From the NCBI GenBank assembly GCA_000328365.1, contig KB296645.1, positions 185,927-249,926 of the forward strand: a stretch of DNA of 64,000 nt. Direction: 5' to 3'. Made by a program: the position numbers and the translations under genes. Origin of the DNA: Capitella teleta (taxonomy: Eukaryota; Annelida; Polychaeta; Capitellidae). Positions 41,132 to 64,000 of this stretch are shown piece by piece. Numbering within the stretch: position 1 is the stretch's first letter; every line of letters begins with the position of its first letter. The notes below the pieces were generated by a model, which was not told the DNA's origin, did no database searches, and was given only the letters and a program-made list of their open reading frames with translations.

Positions 41132-44100
41132 CAACTCTAAAGCGCAAAGTATTGCACTTGCTTCCGTGTCTAAAGAGACAAAATGCACCAGGACCATCGA
41201 AGAAGGACTGACTCAGCTGGTTAATGATGACCAGGAAGCAAGAAAGGTCAGCGAGAATCGCATCACGTCAGACGCAAGTAGGGACAAAGCCCCGTCGCAT
41301 CTCAAAACGAGGCTGCCGTGTCTCGAACGCCTCTTGATGGGGCATCCGGGTCTCGCGGGTCGCAGCCTCCGCGTTTGCGGTGCCAACAACCAAGAAAGGG
41401 TAAATTCGCTTTTGACAGGATGTCTCCATCGCAGGAAGTAAATGGATGACTTCGGTGATGGATGGGGTAGGCGAGACATGGCCGTAGAACTCTTTCAACT
41501 GCTCTACCTCAAAGACGCTGAGGCTAAAGTGAAGCTGACAGCTCGGCGGCGAGTCAAAGTAGCCGCTGATATTGACACAGGACAGGGACACAAATGGCGA
41601 ATGCGATGACGTGGGCGCTAATGTTCTCGCGCTTACAGACCATCGTTAACTTTAATTACAAACTGGCTTTTCCGGAGTTATTGCCGGTCTTGTTCCGATT
41701 ACTTCAAGGTCATTATGTGTGACCTCTAGTGACGCACGCGGGGTCTTCGCTCCAACTCATCAGAGGGAAGTCGATTTCAATGATGACGCCGAGTTAGCGA
41801 CTTCGTGCTGAAATGACATTAGGACGATCGCGTGCCTTTGTCATAACGCTGTTATGCGCCAGAGAAAGGAAGAGTCTAAGGCGAACGGGTAATTCCCCAG
41901 CCCTTTCCTTGCGCATGTAATCTCTATCATCACACGCGTGGTACAAAATTGAGTCATAGATTAGGTATGAGCACATCTAGACTGCCCTGTGTATGGTTAC
42001 GCGGTGCGAGGTAATGTAATTTCATTCGCAGTAATCTCGCAAACGACACGACTTAGATTAAGTCGGCCATCCCGGACGCCGTTTTCTCGAATAATGCTCG
42101 GAATTAGAGCGCATTCGGATTACTTTGAGATGAAATCGATCATGATTTGGTTTGTCGCATGCTTCTGCATCCGGTTCACATTTACATTTGGGTCAAAGGC
42201 AAAATAATCATAACGCATTACTTACGTTATGACAAATTCCACAACCTAGTGATTGTAACGAGGTAATAATGGTGTCTCTTATTGGTTATCTCCGCAGAAA
42301 TCACCCTGTTATAATTAATGTAGAGACCAGTTGAATTGTGAGTGAGTTGAGAGAATTTCTGTTCCTGTCGTGCGTTATGAATAAGTGCGTTATGAATTCC
42401 ATCTGACTGCCAAGTGCTCGTGCCTCGATCGAACCAGAGTGTAAGTCGCTATGTCTCCTCCACCTAAACTAAATTACGCCTATAAGGACCTCTGTGTCAA
42501 CGCCATTCATGGGCACTGATGCCATGGTGTTACAAGGCAATCAACGCTCATTTTAACCAAAAAAGAAAAAAAAAAAAAAAAACCTCCAGAACCATCGACA
42601 AGAATCCCGCGTATTTGCAGAATGGAATGATTGAAACCCCCAATCGCGTGACTCGGCGGTGTCTGAGGAATCAGTTGCAGATTTGCTGCCGTGTTTGGTT
42701 CGGCCATTGCTCTTATTGGCGTAATAGAATGAAAGGATTAGGCGGAGTAAACATCGCCTGACTGCTTCATCCAACCACATCAACACAATCGGATGAAATA
42801 TAGAGAGCGGAGAAGGCTTTTTGCTCCTCGTACGGACGGACGATGGCTCCAGAACTGAGATATGTACACTGTACTCAGCTTCAGCAGCACGGCAGATAAT
42901 TTGATGCACTTTGAAAGTGAAAGAGCCAATTTATTTATTAATTTATATTGCCTCATCTCCACCTGAGCGATCTCGACAAATGCCCCTCCATCTTAGAGCA
43001 AATTTGAACCCGCAGCACTAAACATCATTTGTCTTCTCAATCCAGGTCACTTAGGGTGACATCATGGATTCATGGGACAGGACATGACATAATTATGAGG
43101 TTGGAGTTCGAGTAGGGCGAGTTTCCGAAAATTTAGGACTAATTCAAAATTCATTGGTCCGCCAGGTGAATTCTTTGTCCCTTTCACGTCACATTGATTA
43201 CCAAAATGCTGTGGGCCGATTCTGGCCGATTCGGAACGGGATTGCGAAACTCGATCATTGTAAGGGTCTAGGTCTCTGACCCGAATGTGTATACGAACAA
43301 AGGGGTTGGCTGTGCAATCCGACCATATTATTTTTTCCATATTGCTAAAATAGGTTCATAATTGTCACGTGACCCAATGGCTATGAGTGGGAATATTTTG
43401 GCATCCAGGTATCTATCATCGGTTGCTATGCGACTGTTGTTCGAAGGATAGGGAAGCCTTAAGGAACCACCACCCATTCACCCAACCTCCACGTCGTTAT
43501 CACAAATCTGCGATTTCGGAGAGAAATCGTTGCCTTTATGTTGTCTGGTCTGAACTTCAATTAAACAGGATTATCAATAATTTTCTGTTACTTAGATTTC
43601 TAGATCAGATAAAACGTTGTCCACTGCACAGATTATGAGCCTATTGAAATCATCTGTGATGTTGATATTGATAACCCTGATTGTGTTGTTAATTTGAGTG
43701 ATGTTAATAAAAAGTGAAAACTATAGAATAACAATAACGAGCAGTACTCATAGGTTAGAATCTCGTGGATAATAATGTTTTCCTATTTTAACTCATTGTT
43801 TACTACTAGTTTGAGGTTCAAACCAGCCATGAGGTTCAACCATACTCTCTATCGCAAATCCATTTCGCATTTTCAGTGCAATGCATTGTGGGATATAGCA
43901 GTCTTAGTTCCGGGGATTCCGAGGAGTAAAACTACGGGAACATCGTTGAATTCAGCTCGGAGGCTCAGCAAACAATGTTTGATTATCCAAAGTAATCATA
44001 ACATTAATTTTGTCTTGCAAGAGAAATTCTCTCGACTGCGAGAAAGTTTTAAAGAAAAAAAAGTGAGTCCGTAATTTCCGAAGTGATCGGAAAAATGGGC

Positions 44101-45300
44101 CGCCATTGATCAACATAAGCGTGTCGTGGCCCGTTATACGGCGTGTGACCTGTAACATGTAACCTATTGAGCATTGGACCTGACTAGACCATGCATAATG
44201 CACCGCGCATAGCATTTGCCAAATATCCCGTATAAATCTTCGGGATACAATGTACGACAGATCGAGTAGTACAGTATAACATCGATATATCTAACCACCT
44301 TACCATGAGTCGAATTGCTCCATATATGTGGAGGCCAATTCGAATCCCCGAACTCCTTCCTGTGCTCTTGCATTGGATGTTTGCAATTGTTTGGGATCGC
44401 GCATAGACGGAATGCCAAACAAACTGTGTTTAGGTTCTTGCTTGTAATTAGATTAGTCTATACTTAAGAGCTGTGAGATTCTCATTGACAGCTGACGACA
44501 TCGGCCTATTAAAACTGGAAGTAAACTTTGGCGTCTAAAAACGTGGAAATTGGCGAGCACGATAAAAAAAAATCCTGTGTCGAAATCATCCATTATAGCA
44601 ATGCGCATCGTTCTTCAAAAGGAGATTCCGGTTCTGTCCAAAGGACATAATATTTCATCAAGCGTCTAAAATTGCGGCTGAATTCGTGAAATTCTAGTAA
44701 ATTACATTGCGCTCCGTACATGTCCATCATATTATGATAATATGATATTATCATATCATGATAATATGTATTCATCCATATATATATAGTACATTTGCCA
44801 TCCATTCGCACTCCTTTGTATTAAAGTCAGCGTTATTGGTCAATTATAAATTATAACGAATACGCAATTCAACAAAACTTATGTGATCATTATGAAACAT
44901 CACAGAGAAATTAATGACATCATACTTCCTATATGGGATGGGATTTATACTGCATGGTGCTCATGGCTTGAAGAAGAGAAGTATTGACATCGGGTCCGAT
45001 GGTTGGCTTGGAAATTGCCAGGTACGCGCCTAATTGTGACAGACAGCGAAATTTCCACCACGTGACGTCACCGGTCAAAACAAAGGAAGAATATGCCAAT
45101 GACGCTGTGGTTGGGGTCAGATAGCTTTTATTCTCATTGCCTCTTGGTTTCGGTCCATTGGTGTGCCAATGGACACGACCAACATGCACATTGTAAGGCA
45201 ATCAACCAATTGCAGCTATTCGAGATATACGCTAATTCAAAACAATGAACGTTATAAATGTTTCAATTGCAAGAGTAAGGCATTTAAGAAGCTACTTTGT

Positions 45301-45362
45301 ATTTTTTTTTTTATTTTTTTATATATATATATATACTAGTAATTATATATATATATATTTTA
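45301..45362. repeat. Poly(T) and (TA)n low-complexity tract
   Basis: A T-run followed by two TA runs separated by CTAGTAAT; the whole is nearly self-complementary. Confidence 0.8.
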
Positions 45363-45703
45363 TAACCTCTACGGTTTTATACGTCAAGATAATAATTATA
45401 TCAACGGCCCCTGGCCGTCACTGGGGTATGATATTCAATGATATTAGAATTCATATTATTCCCCGATCTCTAACATGAGCTCACAAGTGAGTTGCAAAGG
45501 CGAAGAGAAAAAATAATAAAATCGCATTATGATTATGATAAATAAACGTAAGTCAATTTCATGTACCAGCTGATGATGTCGGCCATTTTCATGCAGCACA
45601 ACAAAGTTATGTCTCTCGGGTCACCCGGTTCTTGCCTTCAATTCCGTCGGATTTGTTATCAGCGATAAATGTCGCTGATGCGATTCTCCTTATTGCGATA
45701 ACC

Positions 45704-45733
45704 TCCTTTCGTCGAATGTCCTTTCGTCGAATG
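45704..45733 (+). repeat. 15-bp perfect tandem duplication
   Basis: TCCTTTCGTCGAATG occurs twice in succession, and a third unit begins (TCCTG). Confidence 0.85.
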
Positions 45734-47217
45734 TCCTGTAAGACCACAACATCCTCTCCCTCAGAACAGCCTGTAAACGCTCTATAGGCACATATATGTT
45801 CATCTCTGATTGCAGCGACGAAATGAACACTAGGGTTCGGAATTCATGGTTTGTTTTGGCACAGAGCCAAACAAACCGCCTTGGAAATTCGGAACCCTTG
45901 GCACTTCGAGGAGAAAAACCGTTTAAGTGATGCAATTTGCTGGATTGCATCATCGACGCGCACTGACGTAAATGGAATTCAATTAATCGGTCAGAACCAT
46001 GCATTTGGTCCATCATTCCTCAGCCAATCAGTGCGGCGAACCGAGTCACGTGGTTGCGAGACGATGGTCCATTACATGCAATGCGGGTGTCACAACAGAT
46101 GGCAATAATCTTCGGGCAAAGAAATATTAAGCCGGCGCAATGTTGAGGCCTCGGGCCAAAATGTTCGGTTAAAAATAATTCCTGATTTGCGATCATATTT
46201 CATGAATGAATGCAGAGCAATTGGTATCATTCAGAATGTTAAACGCAGCAAGAGTCCATTAACATGGGTCGTGGCCACGAAGTAACGTCGAACGCTTTAC
46301 TCAACATGTTTTCTAGGTTTGCCCTAATACGATGTGCTCTACGGAAGGCGTTTGATACAATGAACCATGCCTCCTCCTCCTCCTCCTTCCCCTTTCAACA
46401 AGTTTTCTAACCGCGTTGCGAGAAACTCCTCGCAGCAACGCTGCATTCAGGAGTCATGTGGTGCGATTATTTTTTTATTCTACGCAAGCCTTCGCTGCCT
46501 ACCTCAATTGCCTTCGTCGTGACCTTGAGTCAGAGGTCATAGCTGGTCTTGTTCAATCTGAGCCGTGGGCAATTAGCCTCAACTGACCAGTGGTCAAATC
46601 AAGACGTTTAATGTCATCACACGAAATGGACAAACAAGCTGGAAGCAATTCCAATTGCACACAATTGCACACACACAATTGCACACACGTACATGCAGCT
46701 CATTGATTACAAAGTGTTCCTGACCACTTACGGTCACTGCAACCTTTCCTGAATTCCATTTTGCCAAAATGCCCGTGAGTGGACATGGGATGAAACACGT
46801 GTGGACCCCCAGCGAACAAAGCGATTGATCTCGGAGCACTAATTCATCGCAGATACACACACCTTGGATTTACTCGTGTTTGGTAGACGTGCTTTCACCG
46901 GGCATCACTCTATTGTGCAAGAAAACATTCATTGCAGAGGCTGGCAAATGGTCGGCTGCTTGCGAGGAAGCCGAGAGTGTGAATAACGGATGCATTATTA
47001 TATTAAATAATATTGGGTGTGTCGTCGGAGTTATTCTAATTTGGAGACATACATTTTCCATATGAAGTGGCGAGTGCCTAGAAAGAGAGTTAAAAGCATG
47101 GTGTACACTGAGGAGTGGTATAGACGCGTAGAGGAAGAGAGGAAAAGGGGGTGAGGGTGTACAGGGAATGGCCTGCAGCTCGCAATGAGGACAACACAAG
47201 AGCGAACACAAATATCC

Positions 47218-47253
47218 AGCCTCCTCCCCTTCCTCCTCCTCCTCCTCCTCTTC
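47218..47253 (+). repeat. (CCT)n microsatellite
   Basis: Pyrimidine-rich CCT/CTT run. Confidence 0.8.
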
Positions 47254-48299
47254 TTTCACCTTCGTCATGTTGGTCTTCTTGACCACAAACAGTGCCGGCA
47301 AATGGAGAAATATGTCCAGCAGGCCAATTTGCCCCTTCCTCCCCAGGCCACCCTAATGCAACCATGTCCGTTATCCACCCCCGACCCCGTTCTGATGTCC
47401 ACTCACTGTTCAGTCAGTCCTCGGGTGACTTTATGTGACAAATGTAAATCCCTGTTATTGTGCCATAATCATTAGACGTCTGCAATGATTGTCCACAACC
47501 AGACCCGTTGTTCTCATGCAGCTTCACTTTGTCAATAACCGCATTGGAAATTAGGAATCAGCGCTTCTCTCATCATTCGCCGCATTGATTCCGATGCTGC
47601 TTCTCCCGCGGCCGCATGCCCGACTTTTAACGTTGGCTGAAGCCAAGAGACCTTAGACTCTTGCGGTTCGGTGCGACGTCTGTTGCTGCGCCGCGTCCAC
47701 TGCGTCCTGATCGCCAGCAGCTGCAGCAGCTGCAGCCGCAGACGACAGATGGATCCAAGTGGCGAGGAGACACGGTCGTCATCGTGTGATGATTGTGATC
47801 TGTTGCGTCGCGTGCACAGGATATGCAGTGGAATATGTGTTTAGCCTTTGAGGGGAAATCTTCCTTAAAGGACGACGACAAGGATTGTGTTGAGGTCATC
47901 ATGGATTCACTTGTCTCTCAATATTCAGTAAGTTGGCAGCACTTATATGATTCATAATATCAGAGGCGACATCTGATCCGCCATACTTGACCGGCATTTC
48001 CTTGCAAGCCCTTAGTGCTAGCTCGTGACGTGTGCGCCTCCTGCCTCTCTCGTTATTATGTTCACAAAGAAGCTGTGCTTTATCGATGACCCCCTGTCAT
48101 TCACGCAGCGCAACATCAGGTGGTCAAGCACGGGATTCATGACCCGACGCACTCGGATGATATACCATTGACAGTACATATACAGCCCCTGATCCTGTCA
48201 CGCATGTTTACATTGTGAGCCGCTTACCAGAGTCAGCGAAGAATCATTATACTAAAACGAATTACATACAACTACATGAGTACTGTATTTCACAATCAT

Positions 48300-48390
48300 A
48301 ACACCGTGACCCGATCGGGTCTCGAACCCGGGACTACCTAGTCAGGTGATAAACCCGACCGTCCTTTGTGCCTGAAGTGGTCTTCATAAC
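48300..48390 (-). mobile_element. tRNA-derived SINE fragment
   Basis: The minus strand carries a perfect Pol III B-box, GGTTCGAGACC (48328-48318), inside CCCGGGTTCGAGACCCG, preceded by a degenerate anticodon-arm-like stretch (cgggtttatcacctg). The A-box is not recognisable and the acceptor stem does not close, so it is not a functional tRNA. The GGGTCACGGTG after the B-box continues like a SINE body. Confidence 0.5.
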
Positions 48391-49005
48391 AATTCTGGTG
48401 ATGATTTCATAACGCTGCTTACGTAATAGCGTCGGTACATAAGCGTCACCACGTGGCAGTTGGGTGCCTTGTGGGTTCATGGTATTACTGTGTCTCGTAT
48501 TTCAACTTTGTCTCCCATCGATTTTCATCTAAGACTCTCGTGTTCACGACCTGGAACAAAAAAAGGTTTTACATTTTTTTTCTAAGAAATGTCGGAGTGA
48601 ATCGGCGCCTGACTGATGTTGGCTGTCCGGTGATTGGACGAAACTACAGACTTCTCCTCCTCCTTCTCAGACGCCGCGGTTCCGTTGAAACCGGTTGTTA
48701 GCGATGGCCGAGTTGCAGCGCAGTAATCGTACGCTGACATGGCACGTTTCGGATCAAGGCGGTCGTTACGTGCGGCTCAGACCGCCGCACGCACGTCGCC
48801 CATGAACGAGCCTGTTATTATTATTAGCGCGAGATAAACTTTTAATTGAGCAATTATTATTCAGCGATTAGCATGTTTGCATTGTGAGCCGCTTAGCAGG
48901 AATATATCGTGATCCCTAAACCAATCTGACTCCGCGGCGGGGCAGGTGTTGGCCTCTCAACGGATTCTTCTTTATCTTGAATTCTCTTTTCTTCTTCCTC
49001 TTCAG
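48391..49005. other. KCNQ upstream region
   Basis: It ends in a strong pyrimidine tract plus CAG (AG at 49004-49005) that looks like the acceptor for KCNQ exon 1. No TATA box or upstream exon could be assigned. The area from about 47.6 kb on is richer in CpG than the desert to its left. Confidence 0.4.
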
Positions 49006-49062
49006 GGCCTGCCGCCTCGTGGCTTCTACTTCTGCTGATACGCCAAGTGGTCCCAAGCAACC

Positions 49063-64000
<14,938 letters not shown>

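Larger units (their letters stand above)
32600..48295. other. Non-coding stretch, gene desert
   Basis: No host gene, tRNA or coding transposon recognised in nearly 16 kb. A 197-codon minus-strand frame (33314-32721) is the longest open frame but matches nothing I know. Low-complexity tracts lie at 41090-41131, 42562-42580, 45301-45360 and 47218-47253. Confidence 0.45.

Noticed and set aside
43810-43830. B-box-like GGTTCAAACC
   Set aside because: No A-box or acceptor stem; not a tRNA or SINE.

Overview
This is animal (metazoan) nuclear DNA. It carries an intron-rich KCNQ-type potassium channel gene, a rhodopsin-family neuropeptide receptor gene, CR1/L2-like LINE ends, mariner and MITE debris, long microsatellites and a 131-base assembly gap. 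Nothing looks bacterial or viral in organisation. The channel and receptor suggest a bilaterian, probably an invertebrate; I cannot name the species.

Layout. At the left end, a miniature inverted-repeat element (840-1355) is followed by a peptide GPCR on the minus strand. Its whole seven-helix domain lies in one exon (3989-2770). From about 4 kb to 48.9 kb there is no host gene I can support. That desert holds a second MITE family (4568-4812), a LINE 3' end (9877-10600), a decayed mariner transposase (about 10970-11420), a gypsy-type gag fossil (about 12080-12460), a LINE end next to a 425-bp AAT microsatellite and the gap (17585-18528), a 207-bp TTTTA array (25685-25891), a LINE reverse-transcriptase fragment (about 27709-28275), a third MITE (32393-32599) and a tRNA-derived SINE (about 48300-48390).

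From 49006 to the right edge the plus strand carries one KCNQ (Kv7) gene, incomplete at the window edge. I reconstructed ten exons, nine per transcript, covering the N-terminus, S1-S6, pore, calmodulin-binding helix A and part of the C-terminal linker (549 residues). Exon lengths of 91, 127, 176 and 111 nt match vertebrate KCNQ exons as I remember them. Intron 1 is 8.6 kb, whereas two introns around the pore are only 51 and 55 nt.

The main discovery is that the S2/S2-S3-linker exon is present twice in tandem (59021-59147 and 59275-59401). The two copies are equal in length (127 nt) and phase and encode 42-residue peptides that are 57% identical without gaps. Including both, or skipping both, puts a stop codon in frame, so the gene is built for mutually exclusive splicing of part of its voltage sensor. 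Two MITE families have one copy near the left end and one copy inside introns of this channel gene.
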